The notes: generated from the sequence alone by a model not told the origin. Shown: positions 1 to 7,819, counted from the first letter of the stretch. The stretch is DNA of 29,000 bases from Bacteroidetes bacterium UBA1952 (GCA_002336725.1 DDEO01000139.1:927-29926), one strand, 5' to 3'. Numbers and translations are program-made.

Positions 1-881
1 ACCTGCAGGCGGGTATTCATCTCCAGAAAATAGAAATTCAGGTCGTCGTCCACCAGAAATTCCACCGTTCCAGCCCCGCTGTAATCGCAGGCTTTGGCCA
101 CCGCCACGGCGCTCTCGCCCATGGCGCGACGCACCTCCGGCGTGAGGCAGGAAGAGGGCGCTTCTTCAATGAGCTTCTGATGGCGGCGCTGCACCGAGCA
201 TTCGCGCTCGAAGAGATAGACGCAGTTGCCGTGTTTATCGGCCAGAATCTGAATTTCGATGTGCTTGGGATTGGCCACATAACGCTCCATAAACACATCA
301 TCATTGCCAAAAGCACTTGCCGCTTCGCTTTGGGCCAGGCGGATGCCTTCTTCTAATTGTTCGGGTTTTTCGACCACGCGCATTCCCTTTCCGCCGCCGC
401 CTGCCGAGGCTTTTACGAGCAGCGGATAGCCGGTAACTTCGGCAATTTTGCGGGCTTCTTCGGTGGATTTAATCGGTTGGTCGGTTCCCGGAACCATCGG
501 TACGCCAAAGGCTTTGGCCGCCTGCTTGGCTCCGATTTTAGACCCCATTGTATTGATGCTATAAGGCGAAGGGCCGATAAAAATCAATCCGGCATCTTCA
601 CAGGCCTGCGAGAAAGCGGCGTTTTCGCTGAGGAAACCATAGCCGGGGTGAATGGCATCTGCGCCGGTTTCTTTGGCGGCAGCAATGATTTTTTCAATAA
701 CGAGATACGACTGATTGGAGGCTGCCGGGCCAATGCAAATGGCTTCGTCGGCATAGCGCACAAAGGGCATTTGGCGGTCGGCTTCTGAGAAGACGGCAAC
801 GGTTTTGATGCCCATTTCGCGGGCGGTGCGCATCACGCGCAGGGCAATTTCGCCTCGGTTGGCGATGAGGATTTTATTCAT
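1..881 (-). CDS. accC: Biotin carboxylase subunit of an acyl-CoA carboxylase, 3' end outside window
   Basis: ATP-dependent carboxylation of biotin on a carrier protein or domain, the first half-reaction of acetyl-, propionyl- or methylcrotonyl-CoA carboxylases (cytoplasm). Reading leftward from the ATG at 881-879, the protein begins MNKILIANRGEIALRVMR, the canonical N-terminus. It then shows HPGYGFLSEN, the ATP-grasp glycine loop KASAGGGGKGMRVV, ERECSVQRRHQK and EEAPS, and is cut at EMNTRLQ. About 293 residues are visible, so the C-terminal lid and any fused biotinyl domain cannot be seen. The wording around KHIEIQILADKHGNCVYLFERECS is closer to the alpha subunits of propionyl/methylcrotonyl-CoA carboxylases than to E. 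coli AccC. The symbol is therefore the usual automatic one, and the true substrate is undecided. Its upstream spacer is the repeat array at 882-1114, whose first word overlaps the start codon. Confidence 0.93.
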   Translation of the reverse strand, partial: MNKILIANRGEIALRVMRTAREMGIKTVAVFSEADRQMPFVRYADEAICIGPAASNQSYLVIEKIIAAAKETGADAIHPGYGFLSENAAFSQACEDAGLIFIGPSPYSINTMGSKIGAKQAAKAFGVPMVPGTDQPIKSTEEARKIAEVTGYPLLVKASAGGGGKGMRVVEKPEQLEEGIRLAQSEAASAFGNDDVFMERYVANPKHIEIQILADKHGNCVYLFERECSVQRRHQKLIEEAPSSCLTPEVRRAMGESAVAVAKACDYSGAGTVEFLVDDDLNFYFLEMNTRLQ

Positions 882-1115
882 TGGAGAATTGGACTTTGCT
901 TCGCAAAATTGGACAGCTTCGCAAAATTGGAAAATTGGACAGCTTCGCTATTGGAATTTGCTTCGCAAAATTGGAAAATTGGAGAATTGAAAATATTCCA
1001 ATGCCCGAAGGGCATCCAATTCTCCAATGGCTTTAGCCGTCCAATGCCGAAGGCATCCAATGCCCGAAGGGCATCCAATGCCGCAAAGCGGCGTCCAATG
1101 CCGAAGGCCGTCAAT
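880..1115. repeat. Array of ATTGGA / TCCAAT words alternating with mini-hairpins
   Basis: The whole spacer between the biotin carboxylase start codon and the DUF983 stop codon is one repeat array. ATTGGA occurs at 880, 888, 908, 926, 934, 950, 970 and 978. Its complement TCCAAT occurs at 997, 1015, 1023, 1040, 1056, 1074 and 1094, so the orientation flips near 985-997. Between words lie tiny perfect hairpins with loops of 2-3 nt: TTTGC-TTC-GCAAA, AGC-TTC-GCT, GCCC-GAA-GGGC (twice), GCC-GAA-GGC (twice), GGCT-TT-AGCC and GCCGC-AAA-GCGGC. A 78-residue open frame runs through it (878-1114, leftward), but its protein only reads out the repeat. No promoter or terminator is separable from the array. 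Confidence 0.85.
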
Positions 1116-1531
1116 TACTCATGGCTTGTGATGGCGGCGCCTTTGCCGTATTTCACAAAAGCCCAGAGGTAGAGTACGCGGGAGATGCGCATCAGCCAGG
1201 GCTGGAGCAGCAGCAGCAGGCTAAATCCGATGCCCATAAAGATAAACACGCTGTTGTCTTTGTAGGAAAATCCGTAGGTAAGACCAAAAATCACGGCGAT
1301 GATAGCGAGCAGGGCCACAGAAAGGCCGTAGGAAACGTAGCCGGTTCCGTAATAAAAACCGGGCTCCAGCTCCATTTTCTGGTTGCAGACCGGGCAGCGG
1401 TCCGGCATATCGAGCAGGTGTTTGAAGGGGAACATCCCCTTTTGCTTAAACATTCGCCCCCGGCGACAATTTGGGCACTTCATCGCCAAAAGCGCGGGCA
1501 GAGCAGCTGGTTTTTCGGTGGTTTCTGGCAT
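1115..1531 (-). CDS. DUF983 family zinc-ribbon membrane protein
   Basis: 138 residues. The N-terminal third carries two CxxC knuckles, C19-P-N-C22 and C46-P-V-C49, which together would bind one zinc. Two hydrophobic segments follow at about residues 65-88 and 95-113, then a short tail. This order (zinc ribbon, then a two-helix hairpin in the inner membrane) and the CPNCRRG start are typical of the DUF983 family, which is common in Bacteroidota and Alphaproteobacteria. No biochemical function is established, so none is assigned. The ATG at 1531-1529 gives the normal family length. The stop codon abuts the ATTGGA array. The gene lies 171 bases downstream of the DUF262 gene on the same strand, and that spacer contains two TTCCGGAA palindromes. 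Confidence 0.85.
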   Translation of the reverse strand: MPETTEKPAALPALLAMKCPNCRRGRMFKQKGMFPFKHLLDMPDRCPVCNQKMELEPGFYYGTGYVSYGLSVALLAIIAVIFGLTYGFSYKDNSVFIFMGIGFSLLLLLQPWLMRISRVLYLWAFVKYGKGAAITSHE

Positions 1532-1636
1532 CTTGCAAAGGTACGGCGTGAAGCCGGGCGGGCAGCAGCATAAGGGTGCGTCTGCTGCTGCTAAAGAGGC
1601 AGAGGCGCTTTGCAGGCAGCGCAGGAGACCCGGAAT

Positions 1637-1665
1637 TTCCGGAAAAATCTGCCGGATTTCCGGAA
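1637..1665. repeat. Two of the dispersed TTCCGGAA palindromes
   Basis: ATTTCCGGAAAAA occurs twice within 29 bases (cores 1637-1644 and 1658-1665). The same 8-base core occurs at least 21 more times in the window, in genes and spacers, at 3933, 4119, 4555, 6451, 7723, 9261, 10047, 11211, 11791, 14741, 15593, 15726, 17148, 17521, 18351, 19823, 21826, 24444, 25057, 26192 and 26215. Most copies are extended by A/T on both sides to TTTCCGGAAA or nearly so. Role unknown. Confidence 0.8.
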
Positions 1666-1702
1666 AAAATCTCAGGCTTTCCGGCGACCAAGCGGCGGGT
1701 GT

Positions 1703-3775
1703 TTAAGAGGCCACATATTTTATAAGTAGTTCATCTTCAAAGCCCAAAAGAGTTAATGCCTGTTTGATGCGTTCAAACTTGCCGACGTTATCCAGGTTTG
1801 CTTCTATAAAATAGGATTCGCCGAGTGGAAGCGCCTGCCGCAGTGCGCCGCTGTTTCCGTTTTTTGTCAGGCCCAGTTTGGTCCGGAGTTCGGAGGTCAG
1901 AAACGTTTCGGGGCGGAGTTCAAAAAGTTTTTTAAAGACTTCGTGATAGAGCCTCGCAACCTGGGTAACGTTTAGCTTTTGATTAAAGAAAACGGCATAT
2001 TCCAGCTTTTTATGCCTCGGGTCTTCTGCCTCAAAAATATTGATCTCGCCGGTATCCACGCCGGGTAAATCTGCTACTTCCGGAAGAGGCCATATTTTTA
2101 GAAACCGCTTCGTGAGCAGCTTTGCCCGTTCTTCGATTTCCCTTCGGCCCCATCGGTCGCGCTCCTGGAGACTCCGGTTGAGCCACAGGCGGCTAAACCC
2201 GTAGCCCTGCTCTTTTTCCTCCACATTCATGGTTTTCTTTTCAGCAAAAGACTTATTGCCCAGCTTTCCGTTGTTGCCGGAAAGAGTGAGATTGCCGATG
2301 GTGTTTAGGTAGTTTTCCTTTACAAAGTTGTATTCCTCCTCGCCCAGTTCCAGCTTCCACCTGGGGTCGGGGTTTTGCGGGAAGATGTGCTCAATGGTAA
2401 GGTCGGGATTGCCCTCTATGCGAACCGCCTCTTTGTTTTGGAAGTTTTCGAGCTTTTCAAACAGATAGGTCCGGTTCTTCGCCTTGATGTTGTAAACGTC
2501 TTTTTCCCGAAGCGCATTGGCAATTTCAACATCGCGCGGGAAGCGTTGTACGCCAGTCCTTTGCAGCAACGATTGCTGGATAGAAGGCAGATAATTCTGC
2601 GGAGATACCTTGTCGTATAGGGTCATAAAAATCTTGTTCAGCGCATTGGTGGGCAGGCTCAGAACAAAGCGCCGGAACGTGAACGACTGCACGAGCAGCA
2701 AGACCTCCAGAAATGCCTGCCTGTCGATGCGTCCGCCCGAATAATCTTCATACACCTTCATCAGAAACGGAAAAGCCACATTGATTTCCAGCCGGTTGAT
2801 GTAGTTGAGTTGCTGCGCTATCTGCGGGTCTGGCTCTTCGGCGGGGTTGAGCAGGCGCTTATAGAAGTGGCTTAGCGATTTGAGTTCGGCCAGCACTTCT
2901 TCCAGCACAACCAGCGTGGTAGTGGGATATTTCTCCTTAAAGGTGGTGTAAACATCGCCTTTATTGGGGATTTCTTTATTTTTAAGGGTAAGATAATCGC
3001 GGATAAATTCAGAAATCCTTGTTTTATTGAGGTTTTTTTCGCGTGCGTTATTTTCTATCACCTCCCAGTATTGTTTATAGATTCGCTCCTGTTCGGGCCG
3101 CGAAAGCCCCATAAGGATATAATTGCGAATCAAATCAGCCTGCGAAAGTTCGAGGCCGGTGGAGTTCAGACTTTCAAAGATGCGCTGTGGATTATCGCGC
3201 TGCCGGTCGAGCGAAATATCCACGAATAGCAATTTTGCCAGTCCCCGCTGTACGGTTTCCATATTTTCGGCAGTAATGGCGGAGCGGAAGAAGGCAAAGT
3301 TTTCAATAATTCTGGAATAGCCGCTAAAATCTTCTGGGGTGCCTTCCTCCAGAAGGTGTCGCAGCGCTTCGCGGTTGTTGTCGGTCGGTTTCAGTTTGAG
3401 CTTTTCGGCTTCGGGCGCAAATTCGTTTATCAGAAAAGTCTTGTGGATACGACTGCTCAGCATTTTGTTATCCAGCTTGCGAGCCAGGCGGTAGAGAGCA
3501 ATATAGAGCAGTGTGAGGGTGGTGAGGCGCTGCTGCCCGTCGATAATGATAAGCTCGTTGATGCCGGATGCCGAGTACACATCATCATGAACATAGACGA
3601 TGCTGCCGATAAAGTGGGCGTTCACCTCTTCCTGCGAGCCGGCGGCTACAATATCGTGAAACAACTGCCGGCATTGTGTCAGGTTCCAGTCATAGTTGCG
3701 TTGATAAACCGGAATGGCAAAGGTGGTTTCGTTGGTAGCCAGAAATTTATCTACCCTGGTTTCGTTGGCTTTCAT
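1703..3775 (-). CDS. DUF262 and DUF1524 (HNH) domain nuclease, GmrSD/SspE-like
   Basis: 690 residues from the chosen ATG at 3775-3773 (MKANETRVDKFLATNE). An upstream in-frame start at 3835 would add 20 residues that look non-coding. The N-terminal DUF262 half has the family signatures IPVYQRNYDW (about 21-30) and IIIDGQQRLTTL (DGQQR at 79-83), the putative nucleotide-sensing/hydrolysis motif. Around residue 463 comes TIEHIFPQNP, followed by NTIGNLTLSGNNGKLGN, the His-Asn core of the DUF1524 HNH nuclease. A C-terminal domain of about 110 residues was not recognised. Related proteins are type IV restriction enzymes (GmrSD) and the phosphorothioate-dependent SspE, so defence against phage DNA is the likely role. 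It lies 79 bases downstream of the ADP-ribosylglycohydrolase and the Xre/RES pair on the same strand, which fits a defence cluster. Its target is not deducible. Confidence 0.88.
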   Translation of the reverse strand: MKANETRVDKFLATNETTFAIPVYQRNYDWNLTQCRQLFHDIVAAGSQEEVNAHFIGSIVYVHDDVYSASGINELIIIDGQQRLTTLTLLYIALYRLARKLDNKMLSSRIHKTFLINEFAPEAEKLKLKPTDNNREALRHLLEEGTPEDFSGYSRIIENFAFFRSAITAENMETVQRGLAKLLFVDISLDRQRDNPQRIFESLNSTGLELSQADLIRNYILMGLSRPEQERIYKQYWEVIENNAREKNLNKTRISEFIRDYLTLKNKEIPNKGDVYTTFKEKYPTTTLVVLEEVLAELKSLSHFYKRLLNPAEEPDPQIAQQLNYINRLEINVAFPFLMKVYEDYSGGRIDRQAFLEVLLLVQSFTFRRFVLSLPTNALNKIFMTLYDKVSPQNYLPSIQQSLLQRTGVQRFPRDVEIANALREKDVYNIKAKNRTYLFEKLENFQNKEAVRIEGNPDLTIEHIFPQNPDPRWKLELGEEEYNFVKENYLNTIGNLTLSGNNGKLGNKSFAEKKTMNVEEKEQGYGFSRLWLNRSLQERDRWGRREIEERAKLLTKRFLKIWPLPEVADLPGVDTGEINIFEAEDPRHKKLEYAVFFNQKLNVTQVARLYHEVFKKLFELRPETFLTSELRTKLGLTKNGNSGALRQALPLGESYFIEANLDNVGKFERIKQALTLLGFEDELLIKYVAS

Positions 3776-3854
3776 AAAGATATTACCAGCAGTATTGCCG
3801 CCGGCATTTGAATAAAAACGGCAAGAATAAAGCAAAAACCTGTGCCCATCCTAT

Positions 3855-4784
3855 TTACCCGCCCAGCCGCGCTTCCATGCGCTTTGCCAGGTCTTCGATG
3901 TCGGCGAGGCGGGCCAGTTGCGCCACCCAGTTTTCCGGAATTCCGCTCTGTCCATAAAGCAGTCCGGCCAGTCCGCCGGTAACCGCGCCGGTAGTGTCGG
4001 TGTCGCAGCCCAGGTTTACGGCTTTCAGTACGGCATCTGCGTAGGTGTCGGTCGTGAGCAGGCACCAGATGCTTGCCTCCAGCGTGTGCAGCACATAGCC
4101 ACTGCTCTGGATTTCACTTTCCGGAAATAAGCGGATATTTTCTTCCAGCAAACGGTGAAACAGAGCTACTTCGGCAGCCGGAACTTCCCTGGCGCGAAGC
4201 ACTTCGGGCAGGCGCTGTTGCAGGTCTTCGTAAACCGCAAACTTGTCTTTTCCTTCCAGCAACCCACGGGCAAATTCCAGATAATAGAAGCAGCCAATCA
4301 CCGAGCGGATGTGACGGTGCGTGATAGATGAAACGGCCTCCGTGAGCCGGAAACGCTCTTCCACGGGCTTGTCTTTGATGTAGAAAAGAAGCGGCAGAAT
4401 GCGCATCAGCGAGCCGTTGCCGTTGTCGGTTTCTTCAGCGCCGCCGGCCTCTTCGGGCGCGGCACCCTTCGAAAACCGGTGGATAGCGTGGTCGGTGGCG
4501 ATGCCTACGTCGAATACTTCGCCGCGGGGTGTCCAGTAGTTTTCATACAGCCATTTCCGGAAATTTTCGGCTGCTGCGCGGGTGCTGAAATCGCCGGCGA
4601 GGGCTTCGGCGAGGCAAAAGGCCAGCGAGCTGTCATCCGACCAGGTGCCGGGTGGCAGGTTGTAGGTTCCGTAGCCCGCCATGTCGGTTACGGGCTGTGC
4701 GCACAGCGTTTCGCGGCTCTCAAATTCTACGGGTACGCCCAGCGCGTCGCCGGTGGACAGGCCTAATAGTGCATCTTGAATCAA
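3855..4784 (-). CDS. ADP-ribosylglycohydrolase family protein (DraG/ARH-like)
   Basis: Predicted to remove ADP-ribose from a modified protein or nucleic acid, using two bound metal ions. 309 residues, full length for the family. MIQDALLGLSTGDALGVPVEF is the standard N-terminus. TWSDDSS (48-53) carries the first metal-binding aspartates, and GCDTDTTGAVTGGLAG (D261, D263) carries the second set, so the active site looks intact. The start codon is TTG (4784-4782): the protein begins exactly at the conserved N-terminus, and the upstream codons show no in-frame ATG. It lies 65 bases downstream of the RES toxin gene on the same strand. RES toxins are themselves NAD+-using enzymes, and some ADP-ribosylate proteins, so this enzyme could reverse the toxin's modification. 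That link is inference. It could instead be an unrelated housekeeping hydrolase. Confidence 0.9.
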   Translation of the reverse strand: MIQDALLGLSTGDALGVPVEFESRETLCAQPVTDMAGYGTYNLPPGTWSDDSSLAFCLAEALAGDFSTRAAAENFRKWLYENYWTPRGEVFDVGIATDHAIHRFSKGAAPEEAGGAEETDNGNGSLMRILPLLFYIKDKPVEERFRLTEAVSSITHRHIRSVIGCFYYLEFARGLLEGKDKFAVYEDLQQRLPEVLRAREVPAAEVALFHRLLEENIRLFPESEIQSSGYVLHTLEASIWCLLTTDTYADAVLKAVNLGCDTDTTGAVTGGLAGLLYGQSGIPENWVAQLARLADIEDLAKRMEARLGG

Positions 4785-4849
4785 GGGAAAAGGGGTGTTT
4801 TTTCGGGGCTGTTTGTGGGGAAGAAAACGCTGCCGAAAGGCTGTTTTAT

Positions 4850-5317
4850 TCAGGTTTTAAATCGGGTGTCGAAGTTCAGTCGGTAAGTGTCCCAAACCCT
4901 AATTTTTGCGGCATCGGGGTGCAATGGGTTGATTAGATAATTGGCCTCTTGCGGAATGATGGCACTGGGCACTTTCAGAACGGCGGCTTCGTTGTAAAGC
5001 ACAAAATCGTCGCCGATGATTTGCGTGAGCAGCGCAGGTGGCTTCGCGTCCCAGCCGGCTGGTAAATCTTCCAGTCGCACTTCCAGGATAAGAACGTCAT
5101 CTGGTATCTCAATCTCTACATAAAAACGGTCGTCCGGCAGGTCTTCGCTTAGGTCCAGATGCACCGAGACTTCCAGGGTGGCGAGGGCGCGGGATTCAAA
5201 CGTATAAACCATTCGGGTGTTGCGGCTGTTCCAGCGGAAGCCTTCCGACAGGGCAGCGCCGATGCCCTGAAGCGTGGCTTCCAGGTATTTTTCCCGCTCT
5301 ATCCTAAAAACGACCAT
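4850..5317 (-). CDS. RES domain toxin of a Xre/RES toxin-antitoxin pair
   Basis: 155 residues. Shows the RES fold signatures: FRWN with the conserved arginine (R28), VYTFESRALATLE (Y38, E49), and VPSAIIPQEANYLINP with the conserved serine (S118). Known members either break down NAD+ (MbcT, Res) or ADP-ribosylate a host enzyme (ParT on phosphoribosyl pyrophosphate synthetase). Which chemistry applies here cannot be told from sequence alone. The ATG overlaps the antitoxin stop codon by one base (TGATG), the usual translational coupling in these pairs. Length and all three name-giving residues (R, E, S) are normal, so the toxin is probably active. It is followed by an ADP-ribosylglycohydrolase gene. 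Confidence 0.9.
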   Translation of the reverse strand: MVVFRIEREKYLEATLQGIGAALSEGFRWNSRNTRMVYTFESRALATLEVSVHLDLSEDLPDDRFYVEIEIPDDVLILEVRLEDLPAGWDAKPPALLTQIIGDDFVLYNEAAVLKVPSAIIPQEANYLINPLHPDAAKIRVWDTYRLNFDTRFKT

Positions 5318-5796
5318 CAGGCCAGATTTCCCGATTCCAGGCGGTTCAGGGCAAATCGCACTTCGTTGATGCCGGTTATGGTATCGAGCAGACTTTCGGG
5401 CGCACTGCCGCCAAGCGATAGATTGGGCTTCTTGAGCCAGCGCTGAAATTTTTCTGTTTCCTGATTGAAAACCTCCTGCCCGTAGTCAATAAGCTCGTCG
5501 AGGAGCAGAAGCAATTCGCTGTCTCGACTGCTTAGAAGCGCCTGTTCGCCCTTTTTCCGGTTGTAGGTGGTTTGCGGGATGCCGATGATATCCAGAACTT
5601 TTTTTACCGTATTATCGAGTCTTTTGCTAATGGCCTCAATGGCGTTGTAGGGTACTCCGGCCCGGATTGTTTCCACACGCGCCAGTTTGCTTTCCTGTTG
5701 GAAATAAAACGGCACGAAAGACGAAGTTTTAGCAGAAGTCTTTGCAATACTTCTGCGCGCGTTAAATGGCCTCGGTTCGTTTTTTACCTTTCCCAT
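5317..5796 (-). CDS. Xre/MbcA/ParS-type antitoxin of the RES toxin
   Basis: 159 residues. The middle has a Xre-like helix-turn-helix region (about 45-90, with AIEAISKRLDNTVKKVLDII followed by GIPQTTYNRKK). The C-terminus carries the DUF2384 toxin-binding segment: WLKKPNLSLGGSAPESLLDT, then ITGINEVRFALNRLESG. The basic N-terminal tail is variable in the family. It is the first gene of the pair and its stop codon overlaps the toxin ATG by one base. Known relatives neutralise the toxin by filling its active-site cleft and repress their own promoter. A perfect 13-bp palindrome lies 11 bases upstream of its ATG. uvrC ends 80 bases upstream on the same strand, so read-through from uvrC is possible. 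Confidence 0.88.
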   Translation of the reverse strand: MGKVKNEPRPFNARRSIAKTSAKTSSFVPFYFQQESKLARVETIRAGVPYNAIEAISKRLDNTVKKVLDIIGIPQTTYNRKKGEQALLSSRDSELLLLLDELIDYGQEVFNQETEKFQRWLKKPNLSLGGSAPESLLDTITGINEVRFALNRLESGNLA

Positions 5797-5806
5797 AGTG
5801 CACCCA

Positions 5807-5819
5807 ATTTACTGTAAAT
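5807..5819 (-). promoter_or_regulatory. Candidate autoregulatory operator of the Xre/RES pair
   Basis: ATTTAC-T-GTAAAT is a perfect 13-bp palindrome 11 bases upstream of the antitoxin ATG, overlapping an A/T-rich stretch (TATATTTAC on the coding strand) that resembles a Bacteroidota -7 box. Xre-type antitoxins usually bind inverted repeats at their own promoter, so this is the best candidate operator. No second copy was seen next to it. Confidence 0.45.
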
Positions 5820-5876
5820 ATACAACCATCTAGCTGCAAAAAGCGGACCGAACTGACTTGACAAGTCTCCCTCCTC

Positions 5877-7718
5877 TCACCCCTCATTCTCCTGCCCTGC
5901 CCCATGAAAATACCGGAAAACCAGTGCCGCTTTGCTTTGGCCCACCGCGCCGGTGAGTTCGCGCTCCGTCAGGGTTTTGATTTTGGCCACCGACCGGAAG
6001 CGTTGCAGAAGTTCGGTAGCCGTTTTGGCTCCAATTCCGGGAATGCCTTCGAGTTCGTTTTTAAAAGTTCCGGCGCTGCGCAGCTTGCGGTGAAAGGTGA
6101 TGCCGAAGTTGTGAACCTCGTCGCGGATGCGGCGGATGAGCAGGTGGGCGGGCGAGTCAAACGGCAGGTTGAGCGGCTCGGAGTCGCCGGGGAAAAAGAT
6201 GCTTTCTTCGCGCTTGGCCAAGCCCACGACGGTCATTTGTCCTTCTAATCCCAGCTTGCGGATGCTTTCCAGCGCCGCGCTCAGTTGGCCCTTGCCGCCG
6301 TCGATAATCACCAGTTGGGGCAGCGATTTGCCTTCGGCGGTCAGGCGGCGGTAGCGGCGCTCCACCACTTCGGCCATCGAGGCAAAGTCGTTGATGCCCA
6401 CCACCGTTTTGACGTTGTAGTGGCGGTAATCCTTTTTGGACGGGTAGCCATTCCGGAAATATACCATCGCCGAAACAGGATACGAGCCTTGAAAATTAGA
6501 GTTGTCGAAGCACTCGATATGGGTGGGCAACTGCGGCAGCGAGAGCGCCTGTTGCAGGTCTTTGAGCACTGGATTCACTTTGCCGACGGCGGCGGCATCG
6601 GCGGCTTTTTCGCCCAGCAGCAGCGTGTCTTTGCGGCGGCGGTCCTGGGCAAAATACGAGGCGTTTTTCAGGCACAGGTCGAGCAGCTTGCGCTTGTCGC
6701 CCTGCTTGGGAACGGTCAGTTTCAGGTCGGCATCGGTGAGGTTGATGAGCATTGGGGCAATCACCTCGCGGGAATTGCTGTGATAAATTTCCCGGAATCG
6801 CGCCAGCGCCAGGGCCAGCACATCTTCTTCCTGTTCTTCGCCGGTTTTGCGCTCAATTTCCAATGTGCGGGTATAAATCACCGAGCCATTTACCACCATC
6901 ATATAGCTCACAAAATAAAAGCCTTCTTCGCTGAGGATAGCAATCACATCGAGGTTGCCGAGCGCGGGATTTACGACCGTGCTCTTGGCTTCAAAGGCCT
7001 GCAAAGAGGTGATTTTGGCCTTGTACATCTCTGCTTTTTCAAATTCCAGGTTTTCGGCGGCGGCCTGCATTTCGCGGCGCAGTTCCTTCACCACTTCGCC
7101 GGTATTACCTTTCAGAATATGGCGCACCTGTTGCAGGTTTTCGGCATAATCCTCCTCCGACTGAAGGCCCTGACACGGCCCTTTGCAGTTGCCGAGGTGA
7201 TATTCGAGGCACACTTTGTAGCGGCCCTTGGCGATTTGCGAGGGCGCGAGGTTGAGGTTGCAGGTGCGTAGTGGAATGTTTTGCTTCACCAAGTCGAGCA
7301 GTTCGCGCACCCGCGTTACGCCGGTGAACGGGCCGAGATATTCGGAGCCATCGCGGATGAGGCGGCGGGTAAGGAAGACGCGCGGAAAATGTTCTTTTTT
7401 GAGGACGATATATGGGTAGGTTTTATCGTCTTTAAGGTCAATATTAAAGCGCGGCTGATAATGCTTTATCAGGGAGTTTTCCAGCAGGAAAGCATCGTGT
7501 TCCGTTCCGGTAACGGTGTATTCGATGCGGGCGATGAGCTGCACGAGGCGGCGCGTCTTATAGTTATCAACGTTTTTGTTGAAATAAGAAGCCACGCGCT
7601 TGCGCAGGTCTTTGGCCTTGCCCACGTAAAGCAGTTCTTCGGTAGCCGAGTAATATTTATAGCAGCCCGGCTCGTGGGGGATGGAAGGTGCGATTTGCTG
7701 AAATTGTTCTTTGGTCAT
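5877..7718 (-). CDS. uvrC: Excinuclease ABC subunit C
   Basis: Makes both incisions around a DNA lesion after UvrA/UvrB loading (nucleotide excision repair, cytoplasm). 613 residues, normal length. Domains in order: GIY-YIG nuclease for the 3' cut (about 12-95; here GCYKY...LLYVGKAKDLRKR, with GCY in place of GIY); the UVR motif that binds UvrB (about 205-240, ELRREMQAAAENLEFEKAEM); the RNase H-like nuclease for the 5' cut (IECFDNSNFQGSYPVSAMVY, VIIDGGKGQL, DEVHNFGITFHRKLR); and a C-terminal double helix-hairpin-helix (LEGIPGIGAKTATELLQRF). All key blocks are present. The ATG at 7718-7716 matches the family start. It is divergent from the T9SS protein gene and upstream of the Xre/RES pair. 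Confidence 0.97.
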   Translation of the reverse strand: MTKEQFQQIAPSIPHEPGCYKYYSATEELLYVGKAKDLRKRVASYFNKNVDNYKTRRLVQLIARIEYTVTGTEHDAFLLENSLIKHYQPRFNIDLKDDKTYPYIVLKKEHFPRVFLTRRLIRDGSEYLGPFTGVTRVRELLDLVKQNIPLRTCNLNLAPSQIAKGRYKVCLEYHLGNCKGPCQGLQSEEDYAENLQQVRHILKGNTGEVVKELRREMQAAAENLEFEKAEMYKAKITSLQAFEAKSTVVNPALGNLDVIAILSEEGFYFVSYMMVVNGSVIYTRTLEIERKTGEEQEEDVLALALARFREIYHSNSREVIAPMLINLTDADLKLTVPKQGDKRKLLDLCLKNASYFAQDRRRKDTLLLGEKAADAAAVGKVNPVLKDLQQALSLPQLPTHIECFDNSNFQGSYPVSAMVYFRNGYPSKKDYRHYNVKTVVGINDFASMAEVVERRYRRLTAEGKSLPQLVIIDGGKGQLSAALESIRKLGLEGQMTVVGLAKREESIFFPGDSEPLNLPFDSPAHLLIRRIRDEVHNFGITFHRKLRSAGTFKNELEGIPGIGAKTATELLQRFRSVAKIKTLTERELTGAVGQSKAALVFRYFHGAGQENEG

Positions 7719-7787
7719 GGATTTCCGGAAAATCGAATGATTATAGTGCCAACAAATAAAAGTGTTGATGGGTTGGATGAGTACAAG

Positions 7788-7819
7788 TTTGGGTTATATA
7801 AATGATGCGCGTATTTTTG
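7788..7819 (+). promoter_or_regulatory. Bacteroidota-type promoter of the T9SS repeat protein
   Basis: TTTG at 7788-7791, a 20-base spacer, then TATTTTTG at 7812-7819. This is a perfect match to the TTTG / TAnnTTTG pattern used by the primary sigma factor of this phylum. The ATG follows 23 bases later. Confidence 0.8.

Noticed and set aside
878..1114. 78-residue leftward open frame in the repeat array
   Set aside because: Its protein only repeats the words and hairpins of the array, with no start signal and no coding-like composition.
5865..5885. C/T-rich stretch near the uvrC stop codon as a second copy of the edge repeat at 28978
   Set aside because: It shares only pyrimidine richness; the hairpin and GAA loop are missing.
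6285..7271. 328-residue rightward open frame opposite uvrC
   Set aside because: Antisense shadow of uvrC without recognisable domains.
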